Source: Deltaproteobacteria bacterium (lineage in GTDB: Bacteria > Myxococcota_A > UBA796 > UBA9615). Taken from it: a stretch of DNA of 56,118 nucleotides. How positions within the stretch are numbered: position 1 is the stretch's first letter; every line of letters begins with the position of its first letter. Below are positions 25,582-33,996 of the stretch, piece by piece. Both the position numbers and the translations under genes were made by a program. The stretch spans positions 1-56,118 of the forward strand of contig JAGSHC010000009.1 in the NCBI GenBank assembly GCA_023954745.1. Direction: 5' to 3'. The notes beneath the pieces were generated by a model that saw only the letters and a program-made list of their open reading frames with translations, made no database searches and was not told the DNA's origin.

Positions 25582-26873
25582 TGGGCTGGACCCGCGCTCT
25601 CGGCCTCGCTCTGGCGGCCACCCTCACCCTTCCTGCGGGGGCGCAGGAAGTGGGGCCATCGGCGCCCGAGCCGCCCATCGAGACCCCCGGTCCCGACGTC
25701 ATGGGCATCGACGAGGCCCGCGCCCGGGTCGAGCGGCACGCCCTCACGGTGGCTCTTGCCCGCTGGGACCGCGAGGCGGCCCAGGCGGACGTCGCTCGCT
25801 GGACGGGGGCAGCGTTGCCCTCGATCGCGGGGTTCGTCAGCCTGAGTGTGGGCGCTGGGCTGACTCCCTTCGGCTTTCCCCGCCCCGTCGCGAGTCAGGC
25901 GGGGGTTGGGGTGAGTGGCTCGGTCCGTCTCCTCGACGTCTCTACCTGGGCCGCTGCGGCGTCGGCCCGGCGCTCCCTTCGTGGGCAGGAGGCGACGGTC
26001 GGCTGGGCCCGCGTCCAGGCCCGCGAGCAGGCCACGCAGCTGTACGCGGTGGTCGTTGGCGAGCAAGCGGTCGCCAGGGCCTTGGAGGAGGCCCGCAGCT
26101 CCGCCGAGGAGGACGCCCGGGCCGTCGATGAGCTCGTGGCGGCGGGTCTGCGCCCTTCGGCCGATGCAGCCCGGACCCGTTCGGAGGTCCTCGACCTGCG
26201 CGCCCGATCCATCGAGGCGCGCGGGCGGGCGACGGCGGCGTGCGCGGCGCTCCAGGACCTCATGGCCGTCGAGGTGAACGGGCGATGCGTGCTTCAGCCG
26301 CTGCTCGAGATCGAGCCCGGTGAGGGTCCGCTGACCCATCCGGCGCTCGTGGCGGCGGCCGAGGCGGTGGCGGCGGCCCAGGCAGCCCAGGTGAGCGCCA
26401 TCGGTGCCCAGTTGCCGGTGGTCGAGGCCTCGGGGCAAGTGGCGGCGTACGCCATCGAGAGCGGCGGTGGGCCCGGGTGGAGCGCCGGTCTCGACGTGAA
26501 TGTGCCCCTGCGGATCCTCAATGAGGGGCGGGGAGAAGTGATGGCCGCGACCGCAGCGAGGGGACGCGCCGACACCGCTCTGGCGGGGCAGCGGCGTGCT
26601 CTCGACGCCGCCCGGGTCGGGGCCGAAGCTCGCTTCGAGGCCGCCAGGGTCTCGGTGGTGGCGCGGGAAGGGTCCGTGGAGGCCGCCGCCGCGGCCCTCA
26701 AGCTCGTCCAGGAGCGCTATCGCGCGGGCCTGTCCAACGTCTCCGCCCTCCTCGACGCGCGCCGCGCGGAGGTGGACGCTCGCGTGGGACTCGCTCGCTC
26801 GAGGGCAGCCCGCTGGGCAGCTCTGGCTTCGGTGGAGTCGGCCCGGGGAGTCCAGGGGCGCCTGGCGGAGTGA
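25581..26873 (+). CDS. TolC-like outer membrane efflux protein
   Basis: 430 residues with signal peptide LALAATLTLPAGAQE. Two long helical segments rich in Ala/Arg/Glu are separated by short beta stretches, the internal duplication of TolC/OEP proteins. Features include LPSIAGFVSLSVGAGL early, GWSAGLDVNVPLRILNEGRGEV in the second half, and YRAGLSNVSALLDARRAEVDARVGL near the end, a common OEP C-terminal signature (Y-x-x-G-x-x-x-x-x-x-L-L-D-A). It begins on the last base of the pump stop (TGATG). It would form the trimeric outer-membrane exit duct of the pump. Confidence 0.93.
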   Translation: MGWTRALGLALAATLTLPAGAQEVGPSAPEPPIETPGPDVMGIDEARARVERHALTVALARWDREAAQADVARWTGAALPSIAGFVSLSVGAGLTPFGFPRPVASQAGVGVSGSVRLLDVSTWAAAASARRSLRGQEATVGWARVQAREQATQLYAVVVGEQAVARALEEARSSAEEDARAVDELVAAGLRPSADAARTRSEVLDLRARSIEARGRATAACAALQDLMAVEVNGRCVLQPLLEIEPGEGPLTHPALVAAAEAVAAAQAAQVSAIGAQLPVVEASGQVAAYAIESGGGPGWSAGLDVNVPLRILNEGRGEVMAATAARGRADTALAGQRRALDAARVGAEARFEAARVSVVAREGSVEAAAAALKLVQERYRAGLSNVSALLDARRAEVDARVGLARSRAARWAALASVESARGVQGRLAE

Positions 26874-26888
26874 GTCTCCCTCGGGGGG

Positions 26889-27590
26889 TCAGGGACCGGT
26901 GCCCGTGGACCCATCGCTGCCGTCGGAGCTGTCGCTGCCGTCGCCGTCCTCGTCCGGCGGGTCGTCGGGCTCGGTTCCGTCGGGCTGGTCGTAGACCGTG
27001 TCGCACTTGGTCGCGGAGAAGGACCAGTCGCCCTGCCAGGTGCTGAGCGTGCCCGCGAGGGTCTCCTCGGATGAGACGGACACGTCCAGCTCGTCGTCGA
27101 CTCCCTCGTCGCGACCGATCGTCGCGAGGATGTCGCGCCCCGGGTTGGGCGGCTCGGTGGAGGGGTCCTCGGGGTCGCCGGGGAAGTCGTCGTTGACCGG
27201 GCCGATGCCCACCTCACCCCAGAAGTGCTGGGCACTCTCGGAGTTGCTGGTGCCGCTCTGCTCGGCGCGGCTGAGGGACTCGTAGGTCTGGAGCCAGCCG
27301 TCGATCAGGTTCCCGTGCTGGACGTAGGCCTGGACCCAGTCCACCTCTGCGGGCAGGGACCACGCGTCGAGGGTGCCGTAGTACTGCAGGTCGTCGCAGG
27401 TGATGTCCTGGTCGACCAGGACCAGGTTCCCCTGCTGATACGAGCTCCAAGAACCGTAGTCCACGATGGTGAACAGGGCCGTCTCGAAGTCGTTCGTCGG
27501 GGTGTTGCCGCTGGGATCCTCCCCGTCACGGGTCGGCGCGCAGGCAGCCAGGGGCAGGGCGAGGGCGAGGGCGAGGACACGGCGCATCAT
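26889..27590 (-). CDS. lipoprotein of unknown function with Ser/Asp/Gly tail
   Basis: 233 residues. Signal peptide MMRRVLALALALPLAACAP ends in lipobox LAAC (Cys17). The mature part has a compact domain (about 35-135) with two Cys residues and aromatic motifs (DYGSWSSYQQGN, DLQYYGTLDAWSLP). A shorter beta-rich piece follows (SVSSEETLAGTLSTWQGDWSF), and the C-terminal 35 residues are low-complexity Asp/Pro/Ser/Gly. I do not recognise the domain. ATG at 27590 preceded by AAGGAG. Same strand as, and 152 bp downstream of, PEP carboxylase; convergent with the efflux operon (15-bp gap). Confidence 0.8.
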   Translation of the reverse strand: MMRRVLALALALPLAACAPTRDGEDPSGNTPTNDFETALFTIVDYGSWSSYQQGNLVLVDQDITCDDLQYYGTLDAWSLPAEVDWVQAYVQHGNLIDGWLQTYESLSRAEQSGTSNSESAQHFWGEVGIGPVNDDFPGDPEDPSTEPPNPGRDILATIGRDEGVDDELDVSVSSEETLAGTLSTWQGDWSFSATKCDTVYDQPDGTEPDDPPDEDGDGSDSSDGSDGSTGTGP

Positions 27591-27742
27591 GGGCTCCTTG
27601 GGCTGGGCCGTCCGAGCGGGGGACCCGCGCGCAGGATGGCACGACCTCACTCGCCTCAGCGGGTCGTCAGCGTCGCAGGGACTGCGTCAGCTCGTTGCGG
27701 CCGTCGTGTTCGCTCGTGGGCTCGCCGCGGCCGGGGCCGCCT

Positions 27743-30544
27743 CTACCCCGTGTTGCGCATCCCGGCAGCGACCCCGTTGATGCTGCGCAGGATGGCGTCG
27801 AGCACCGCGTCGTCGTCCGTCGCCTCCCCCGCGCGGCGACGGCGGAGCAGCTCCACCTGAAGGAACGAGAGCGCGTCGACGTAGGGGTTGCGCAGGTCGA
27901 TGGAGCGACGCAGGACGGGCAGTCGCTCCAGGAGGCGACCGAAGCCGAGGATCTGGCGAAGGGCGGTCACCGTGCGCTCGAACTCTGCGAGCAGGGCGGC
28001 GCGAATCCGCTCGATCTCCGCGCCGCTCCCCAGGGTTTGCACGTAGTGGGTGGCGATGTCGAGGTCCGCCTTGGCGCAGACCATCTCCACGTTCTCCAGG
28101 AGCGTGACGAAGAAGGGCCAGCGGGAGGCCATGTCCTGCAGGGTGGCGAGGCCCTCGTCGCCGTGGGTGTCGATGTAGGTCGCCAGGGCGCTGCCGACGC
28201 CGAGCCAGCCCGTCAGGGCGTGGCGAGACTGGGTCCAGCCGAAGACCCAAGGGATGGCGCGCAGAGAGCCGATGCCTTTTGCCGAACCGGCGCGGTACGC
28301 GGGGCGGGAGCCGATGGGGAGCTCCGCCAGCTCTTCCAGCGGGGACACTGCCGAGAAGTAGCTGAACAGATGCTCGTCCTCGTAGACCGTCGCTCGGAAG
28401 GTGCGCCAGGCGGTGTGACCGAGTTCGTCCATCACGGCGGCGAAGCGGGTCTGGTCCTCGTCCGAGACGTCGTCCCGCCAGTCGGCGAAGTCGTGGCTGA
28501 GCACCGCCGAGACGCCGAGCTCGAGGGACCGCCGGGCGATGTCCGGGAAGCCGTACTTGAACTGGATGATCTCACCCTGCTCGGTGATCTTGATCCGCCC
28601 GTCGACGCTGCCGGGGGGCTGCGCGAGGATGGCCCGGTGCGAGGGCCCGCCGCCTCGACTGAGCGTGCCGCCCCGCCCGTGGAAGAGCATCAGGCGCACA
28701 CCGGCCGCCTTCGCGGCGGCGGTGAGGTCCTCCTGGGCGCTGTAGAGGCGCCAGCTCGCGGTGAGCAAGCCCGCGTCCTTCGCGGAGTCCGAGTAGCCGA
28801 TCATCACCTCCTGGCGGCCGCCTTGGGCGTCGACCTGCCGTCGATAGCGGGGGTCTCCCCACAGGCCCGTCATGACCGCGGGGGCGGCGAGGAGGTCGTC
28901 ACGGGTCTCGAACAGTGGGGAGACGTCGAGGTCACTGCGCCAGCCGTCCCCGCGGAAGCCGAGCAAGCCGGCCTCCCGCGCGAGCACCATCACGGTGAGC
29001 AGGTCGGCGGCGCAGGTCGTCATGGAGATCACGCAGGTGCGAACGGCCTCGCGCCCGCACTCGCGGTGGATCTGGGCGATCACGTCGAACAACTCCACGA
29101 CCTGGGCTGCGTCGGAGCTGAGCTGCACGTCCCGGGGGAGCAGAGGGCGCCGGGAGTCCAGCTCCGTCAGCAACAGCTCCTCGCGGGCGGCGGGGTCGAG
29201 AGTGTCCCAGGAGCCTTCACCCTCGGCGGGGAGCACCCCTCCCGCGGCGAGCAGCTCGCCCATGATGCGGGCGTGCCGTCGCGCGTCCTCGCGGACATCG
29301 AGGGTGGCCAGGTGAAAGCCGAAGACCCGGATGCGGTCGACGAGGGGCTGCACCACGGCGTCGGCCGTGGAGTGGGCACCGTGACTGCGCAGGGACGCCC
29401 CCAGCAGCTGCACGTCAGCCAGGAACTCGTTCGCGGAGAGGTAGGGCACATCCGCTTCGACGTTCCGGCCCCGCGTCGCATCCAGCGTCGCCCGCAGGCG
29501 CGCCTCCATGAAGCTGAGCTTGAGGCGGTAGGGCTCGAAGCGATTGCGGACCGCGTTGCGCTCCCGGACCCGCGGGACCCGTCGTCCGTCCTTCTCGATG
29601 GAGTCGAGCAGGCGCTCCATCACCGGCGCTCGATTCGTGCTGTGGCTCAGCCACTTCTTCATGGGCTTGATCTGATCGAGGTAGCGCTCCAGCACCCGCT
29701 CCTTCATGAGGCGCGCGGTCTGGAGCGTGACCTGGGGGGTGACGAAGGGGTTCCCGTCCCGGTCGCCGCCCATCCAGGAGCCCAGCCGGAGGGGCACCGC
29801 GCCTCGCACGAGTTGGGCGTTGCCCGGTAGCTCGCCCAACACCCGCCGCGCTTCGCTCATCAGCTCGGGGATGGCGTTCCAGAACACCCGGTCGAAGACG
29901 TCGAGCAGCTCCTTCACCTCCTCGATGACCGTCGGGCGGCGATGGCGCAGCTCGTCGCTCTGCCACAGCGCCTCGATGTGCATGCGCGCTTCGGCATCCA
30001 GAGCCTGACGCTGGGAGGCGGTGTCGGCGTCGTCTCGCTCCAGGAGGAGCTCGTGCAGCCGGGCGAGCTTGTCCTTGGTGGTGCGGCGCTGGCTCTCGGT
30101 GGGGTGCGCCGTGAACGTGGGGCGCAGCTCGAGATCGGAGAGGGCCGCGGCGAGGCGACCCGAGTCGATGCCGCTGGCTTCGAGTCCGGTGAGCGTCGCT
30201 TCCAGGGACCCCAGCTGGGCGGCGGCGCCCTGGCGCTGGTAGTGGCGACGGCGCCGGACCCGGTGGGTCTGCTCGGCCATGTTCACGAGCCGAAAGTAGA
30301 GCGAGAAAGCCCGCACGACCGCCTCGGCCCGGGGCAGCTCCCAGGAGCGGATCAGGGCAACGACGGGCTCCGTGTCGCCCTCCTCTCGACGGCGCGTCTG
30401 GCACAGGCGTCGTAGACGCTCCACATCCTCGAACACGTCGGTCCCGGCCAGGGTGTCGATGGCCGTCCCCAGGGCGGCGCCGAGGCGGCGGACGTCGTCC
30501 TGAAGGGGCTTGTCTTGCGGGCGAACGGGAGGGAGTGCGGGCAT
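27743..30544 (-). CDS. ppc: phosphoenolpyruvate carboxylase
   Basis: 933 residues, normal for bacterial PEPC. It fixes bicarbonate on PEP to give oxaloacetate and phosphate, an anaplerotic reaction in the cytosol. Conserved pieces seen: TFTAHPTESQRRT with the catalytic His, GSWMGGDRDGNPFVT, GYSDSAKDAGLL, LMLFHGRGGTLSRGGGPSH with the catalytic glycine/arginine loop, and the C-terminal ending MRNTG. I use the ATG at 30544 (MPALPPVRPQDKPL). The reading frame runs on upstream to 30655, but that part is not PEPC-like and enters the divergent mscL gene. Divergent from mscL with about 100 bp between starts. Confidence 0.97.
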   Translation of the reverse strand: MPALPPVRPQDKPLQDDVRRLGAALGTAIDTLAGTDVFEDVERLRRLCQTRRREEGDTEPVVALIRSWELPRAEAVVRAFSLYFRLVNMAEQTHRVRRRRHYQRQGAAAQLGSLEATLTGLEASGIDSGRLAAALSDLELRPTFTAHPTESQRRTTKDKLARLHELLLERDDADTASQRQALDAEARMHIEALWQSDELRHRRPTVIEEVKELLDVFDRVFWNAIPELMSEARRVLGELPGNAQLVRGAVPLRLGSWMGGDRDGNPFVTPQVTLQTARLMKERVLERYLDQIKPMKKWLSHSTNRAPVMERLLDSIEKDGRRVPRVRERNAVRNRFEPYRLKLSFMEARLRATLDATRGRNVEADVPYLSANEFLADVQLLGASLRSHGAHSTADAVVQPLVDRIRVFGFHLATLDVREDARRHARIMGELLAAGGVLPAEGEGSWDTLDPAAREELLLTELDSRRPLLPRDVQLSSDAAQVVELFDVIAQIHRECGREAVRTCVISMTTCAADLLTVMVLAREAGLLGFRGDGWRSDLDVSPLFETRDDLLAAPAVMTGLWGDPRYRRQVDAQGGRQEVMIGYSDSAKDAGLLTASWRLYSAQEDLTAAAKAAGVRLMLFHGRGGTLSRGGGPSHRAILAQPPGSVDGRIKITEQGEIIQFKYGFPDIARRSLELGVSAVLSHDFADWRDDVSDEDQTRFAAVMDELGHTAWRTFRATVYEDEHLFSYFSAVSPLEELAELPIGSRPAYRAGSAKGIGSLRAIPWVFGWTQSRHALTGWLGVGSALATYIDTHGDEGLATLQDMASRWPFFVTLLENVEMVCAKADLDIATHYVQTLGSGAEIERIRAALLAEFERTVTALRQILGFGRLLERLPVLRRSIDLRNPYVDALSFLQVELLRRRRAGEATDDDAVLDAILRSINGVAAGMRNTG

Positions 30545-30647
30545 GGCGCGGAGGGTACCGCCGCGTTCCGGCTCCTGACCTGCGCGGGCGGGCTGACGCC
30601 GTTTACCCTGCGAACTCCGCGCCACGAGGGGTCGAGGAGGAGACGCG

Positions 30648-31112
30648 ATGAGCAAGCTGTGGAATGAGTTTCAGGCCTTTGCGGTCAAGGGAAACATGAT
30701 CGACATGGCTGTGGGGATCATGATCGGGGCTGCCTTCGGCACCGTGGTGAAGTCCATCGTCGATGACGTCGTCATGCCACCGCTGGGCATCCTCACCGGG
30801 GGGCTGGACCTGTCCGACCGGTTCATCGTTCTCAAGGACGGGGACCCCACCGCGCCGTACGAGACCCTCGTCGCTGCCACGGAGGCTGGAGCCGTGCTCC
30901 TGCGCTATGGCTCCTTCCTGAACGCGGTGATCAGCTTCTTCCTCATCGCGGTGGTCCTCTTCGTCCTGGTGCGTTGGACCAACAAGCTCCGCGACCCCGA
31001 CACGCCCCCGGCCCCGGAGAGTCGGGCGTGCTCTTACTGCATGAGCGTCGTGCACAAGAACGCCACCAGTTGCCCCCACTGCACCTCGGAGCTTGTCCTC
31101 GAGGCGGCGTGA
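30648..31112 (+). CDS. mscL: large-conductance mechanosensitive channel with zinc ribbon
   Basis: 154 residues. The N-terminal helix and first transmembrane segment (FQAFAVKGNMIDMAVGIMIGAAFGTVV) are classic MscL, as are SIVDDVVMPPLG and the second helix (FLNAVISFFLIAVVLFVLV). MscL opens under membrane tension and releases solutes during hypo-osmotic shock. The usual C-terminal cytoplasmic helix bundle is replaced or extended by a CxxC...CxxC module (Cys128, Cys131, Cys142, Cys145), a small zinc ribbon. ATG at 30648 after GGAGGAG. Monocistronic; a stretch with GTTGCG repeats and a sigma-54-like element follows before the SulP gene. Confidence 0.95.
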   Translation: MSKLWNEFQAFAVKGNMIDMAVGIMIGAAFGTVVKSIVDDVVMPPLGILTGGLDLSDRFIVLKDGDPTAPYETLVAATEAGAVLLRYGSFLNAVISFFLIAVVLFVLVRWTNKLRDPDTPPAPESRACSYCMSVVHKNATSCPHCTSELVLEAA

Positions 31113-31131
31113 GTCCGCGGAGTGTCTGGGG

Positions 31132-31165
31132 GTTGCGTTGTGTTGCGCAGTGTTGCGACGTTGCG
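31132..31165 (+). promoter_or_regulatory. phased GTTGCG repeats upstream of sigma-54-like promoter
   Basis: GTTGCG occurs at 31132, 31142, 31152 and 31160, so the first three are exactly 10 bp apart, one helical turn. They lie 60-90 bp upstream of the sigma-54-like element at 31221. Face-of-helix phasing at this distance fits an enhancer (UAS) for an activator. Which protein binds is unknown; the sigma-54 activator at 34350 is the obvious candidate. Confidence 0.45.
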
Positions 31166-31220
31166 GGCAGTCCCCAGGGCACACCCCCGGAGGAGCCAGC
31201 TCCCACAAGGGTTCTCGCTC

Positions 31221-31235
31221 TGGCACGTCCTGTGC
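31221..31235 (+). promoter_or_regulatory. sigma-54-like promoter of first SulP gene
   Basis: TGGCACG (31221-31227), four bases, then GTGC (31232-31235). GG (31222-31223) and GC (31234-31235) are separated by exactly 10 bases, the spacing sigma-54 requires; the sequence differs from the TGGCACG-N4-TTGC consensus at one base. The -12 GC is 14 bases before the ATG at 31249, so the transcript would have almost no leader. The same element occurs at 35416. Confidence 0.65.
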
Positions 31236-31248
31236 GATGGGATGGGGC

Positions 31249-32946
31249 ATGAACCTTTCTCTTCGTCCCGATTGGCTCGCTGACTACTCCCGGGCGACCT
31301 TCTCGTCCGACCTGTCCGCGGGCATCACCGTCGCCGTCATGCTCATCCCCCAGGCCATGGCCTACGCCATGCTCGCCGGGCTGCCGCCGGTGGTTGGCCT
31401 CTACGCCTCCGTCGTGCCGCTCCTCGTGTACGCCTTCGTGGGGACGTCCCGCCAGCTCGCGGTGGGTCCCGTGGCCATGGTGTCGCTCCTCACTGCCACC
31501 GGCGTCGGCGCCATCGCAGCATCGGGCACCGAGGCCTACCTCGCGGCCGCGATTCTCCTGGCGTTGATGGTGGGCGCCGTGCAGATGGCCATGGGCTTCC
31601 TGCGCCTGGGCTACCTCGTGAACTTCCTGTCCCACCCGGTGTTGAGCGGTTTCACCTCCGCGGCGGCGCTCATCATCGGGTCGAGCCAGCTCAAGCATGT
31701 GATGGGGGTGTCGATTCCCCGCTCCCACCACGTGCACAGCACGCTGATCGAGGCCTGGCATCAGCTGCCCGCCGCCAACGTGGCCACGGTCGTGCTCGGG
31801 GTGGGCTCCATGGTCGCGCTGTTCGCGCTGAAGCGAGTGAAGAAGCTCCCGGGCCCGTTGCTCGTCGTGGCCGGTGCGATGCTGGCCGTCGTGGGCCTCG
31901 GTCTCGCCGAGCGCGGCGTCGCCCTGGTGGGCGCGGTGCCGTCGGGCCTGCCGACCCCCTCCATGCCGACCCTGGACATGGAGGTGCTCAGGGAGCTGAT
32001 CCCCATCGGCCTCACCATCTCGCTCGTGGCGTTCATGGAGTCCATCTCCGTCGCCAAGGTCTTCGCGGACAAGCACGACTACCGCCTCGACCCGGACCGT
32101 GAACTCATCGGCCTCGGGGCCTCCAACCTCGCCTCGGCGCTGTTCGGGGGATACGCCGTCACCGGCGGGTTCTCGCGCTCCGCCGTCAACGATCAGGCGG
32201 GCGCGAAGACGCCGATGGCCGCGGTGATCACCGCGCTGGGCGTCGCGGCGGCGCTCTTGTTCCTGACCCCGCTCTTCGCCTATCTGCCCAAGGCGGTCTT
32301 GGCCGCCATCATCCTCGTGGCGGTGGTGGGCCTGGTGGACCTGCGCGAGGTGAAGCACCTCTGGAGCACCGACCGGGTGGACCTCGCCCTCCTGCTGACC
32401 ACGTTCGTGGCCACCCTGTCCTTCGGAATCGAGCAGGGAATCCTCGTGGGCGTCGGGGCATCGATGGTGGTGTTCGTGGCGCGCCGGACCCGCCCGCACT
32501 TCGCAGTCCTCGGGCGCCTGCCCGGCACCCGTGTGTGGCGAAACGTGGAGAACTACGAGGACGCGGCGACCGTCCCGGGGGTGCTGGCGCTGCGGTTCGA
32601 CGCCGCCTTCTACTTCGGCAACGTCACCTTCCTCGAGGACACCCTGCAGCGGCTCGAGGCCGAGTCGCAGGTGCCTCTGACGGCGGTTGTGCTCGACGCC
32701 GCCGCCATCAACGCCCTCGACAGCACGGCGGCTCATGCTCTGAGTGGGATCGCCGCGAAGTACCGCGCCCGTGGGATTCGGCTGCTCCTGGCGGGGGCGA
32801 AGGGCCCGGTGAGAGAGGTGCTGGCCCGCACGGGGCTCGATGAGGAGCTGGGAGCGGAGAACCTCACCCTGACCGTGTGCACCGCCATGGAGGGGCTCGG
32901 TTTCGTGTGTCCAGAGGTGCCGGTCGAGGGCGAGGTGGCAGCATGA
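31249..32946 (+). CDS. SulP-family anion transporter with STAS domain (1)
   Basis: 565 residues. The start MNLSLRPDWLADY is followed by the family signature AVMLIPQAMAYAMLAGLPPVVGLYAS, then about 12-14 hydrophobic segments. A C-terminal STAS domain (about 440-550) contains VVLDAAAINALDSTAAHAL. SulP proteins move sulfate, bicarbonate or related anions across the inner membrane. AVTGGFSRSAVNDQAGAKT is the conserved loop seen in sulfate-type members. I chose the ATG at 31249, not the in-frame ATG at 31237, because the predicted transcript would start at about 31247 and the protein family begins here. It overlaps the next gene by ATGA. Its promoter element and the sulfur operon nearby point to sulfate or a related sulfur oxyanion. 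Confidence 0.95.
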   Translation: MNLSLRPDWLADYSRATFSSDLSAGITVAVMLIPQAMAYAMLAGLPPVVGLYASVVPLLVYAFVGTSRQLAVGPVAMVSLLTATGVGAIAASGTEAYLAAAILLALMVGAVQMAMGFLRLGYLVNFLSHPVLSGFTSAAALIIGSSQLKHVMGVSIPRSHHVHSTLIEAWHQLPAANVATVVLGVGSMVALFALKRVKKLPGPLLVVAGAMLAVVGLGLAERGVALVGAVPSGLPTPSMPTLDMEVLRELIPIGLTISLVAFMESISVAKVFADKHDYRLDPDRELIGLGASNLASALFGGYAVTGGFSRSAVNDQAGAKTPMAAVITALGVAAALLFLTPLFAYLPKAVLAAIILVAVVGLVDLREVKHLWSTDRVDLALLLTTFVATLSFGIEQGILVGVGASMVVFVARRTRPHFAVLGRLPGTRVWRNVENYEDAATVPGVLALRFDAAFYFGNVTFLEDTLQRLEAESQVPLTAVVLDAAAINALDSTAAHALSGIAAKYRARGIRLLLAGAKGPVREVLARTGLDEELGAENLTLTVCTAMEGLGFVCPEVPVEGEVAA

Positions 32947-33323
32947 GCTGCGCCTCGCCGGAAGCCATGGAGGCTCTCAGCGGATCCGTTCGCCTGCTCT
33001 GTGATGACGAGAAGGCGCGTTGCCTGCTTCCGGGCGGACTGGGCTCTCGGGTGGCTTTGGTGCTGTTCTGCGACCCCATCCAGGACGAGGCCTCTGTGCG
33101 GCGATTCGCGGGTGCGCTCCCGGGAGGCGCGCCCGCCTACGTGGTCAACGCGCTGGATGCTCCCAACGCCGCGCGCTGGTTCGGAGTGCGGGAGACGCCG
33201 GTACTGGCTGCCGTGTCGGATGGCTCGCTGCTGATGCTCGAGACCGAGTGCGGCCCAGAGTCGTGTGCTCGGGTCCTCGCGGGTGCGCTGGACACGCTGC
33301 GCGGAATGAGCGCCTTGGGGTAG
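32943..33323 (+). CDS. thioredoxin-fold-like small protein lacking CxxC
   Basis: 126 residues. The pattern VALVLFCDP (strand), then FGVRETPVLAAVSDGSLL, resembles the second half of a thioredoxin fold with its cis-Pro (T85-P86). There is no CxxC where the active site would be. Other cysteines stand at 3, 20, 27, 43, 103 and 108 (C-x4-C near the end). A redox or persulfide-carrying role is possible but not shown. The ATG overlaps the SulP stop, so it is co-expressed with the transporter. No signal peptide. Confidence 0.7.
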   Translation: MSCASPEAMEALSGSVRLLCDDEKARCLLPGGLGSRVALVLFCDPIQDEASVRRFAGALPGGAPAYVVNALDAPNAARWFGVRETPVLAAVSDGSLLMLETECGPESCARVLAGALDTLRGMSALG

Positions 33324-33454
33324 GTGCGACGGTGTCCGCGGCTACTTCGCTGCCCGGCGCACCGTCTCGGTGATCGTGATGGGCGTCGTGATGCTCCCGC
33401 CCTGGTCGAGGACTACGTGTAGGTTGGGCGTGGACCTTCGGGAGGACCCACGAC

Positions 33455-33994
33455 ATGAAGACTCGACTCTGGCTGCTGGTGGCAGCCTCTCTCTGGGCGA
33501 CACCAGCCCTCGCTGATCATCACGAGGAGCCGCAGGTCGCGGTGGTGGACGCCGAGACCCAACGGATTCTCGACGCCATCACGCTGCCCGTGCAGGCCCA
33601 CGAGCTGCGCGAGGGTGGGATGGCGGACGCCGACATCAACGCCGTACTCGACGCCGCCCAGAAGGCGGGGATGTACGCCAGCGCGACCCTCACCAACCTC
33701 AAGAAGGCAGGCGGGATGGCCGAAGACGCCGGCATGGCCGCCAAGGAAGGGGCCGAAGCTGCTGGAGAGGCCGCGGCCAAGGCCGTGGACCGGACCACGG
33801 GGGACACCGCGTCGTCCCCCGGCCGCGCGCGGATGGAGGCCAACAACAAGACGAACGCCGGCACTCCGGCCACCTCGCCCGGCAAGGCGCGACTCGACGC
33901 GAACAGGAAGGAGTCCGGCGACACGTCCACGTCTCCGGGCAAGGCCCGCCTCGACGCCAACCGCGACGGCTCCAACGACTCGGGAGGCAAGTAG
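33455..33994 (+). CDS. exported small protein with SPGKARLDAN repeats
   Basis: 179 residues. Signal peptide MKTRLWLLVAASLWATPALA, then a folded-looking helical part (about 30-105; ILDAITLPVQAHELREGG, Ala-rich helix). Three repeats follow of the form SPG(K/R)AR(L/M)(D/E)AN at about 18-residue spacing, and the end is Ser/Gly-rich. Family not recognised. The repeats are hydrophilic and probably extended. ATG at 33455 with GGAGGA upstream. The next gene starts 2 bp after the stop, so the two form a small operon lying between the SulP pair and the convergent sigma-54 activator gene. Confidence 0.78.
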   Translation: MKTRLWLLVAASLWATPALADHHEEPQVAVVDAETQRILDAITLPVQAHELREGGMADADINAVLDAAQKAGMYASATLTNLKKAGGMAEDAGMAAKEGAEAAGEAAAKAVDRTTGDTASSPGRARMEANNKTNAGTPATSPGKARLDANRKESGDTSTSPGKARLDANRDGSNDSGGK

Positions 33995-33996
33995 CC

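Noticed and set aside
27636-27652. TGGCACG upstream of the lipoprotein/PEPC region as a third sigma-54 promoter
   Set aside because: The GC expected 10 bases after GG is absent, and there is no plus-strand gene directly downstream.
27700-27745. Hairpin GCGGC-CGGG-GCCGC near the PEPC stop as a terminator
   Set aside because: The stem is short, largely general GC content, and no T tract follows on the minus strand.
27695-29830. 711-residue plus-strand frame opposite PEP carboxylase
   Set aside because: Antisense shadow; the minus strand encodes a complete, motif-intact PEPC.
30545-30655. N-terminal extension of PEP carboxylase to 30655
   Set aside because: The extra 37 residues are not PEPC-like and would run into the divergent mscL start; the ATG at 30544 fits the family.
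30943-32736. 597-residue minus-strand frame opposite the first SulP gene
   Set aside because: Antisense shadow of a clear transporter; composition is His/Arg/Gly-rich and motif-free.
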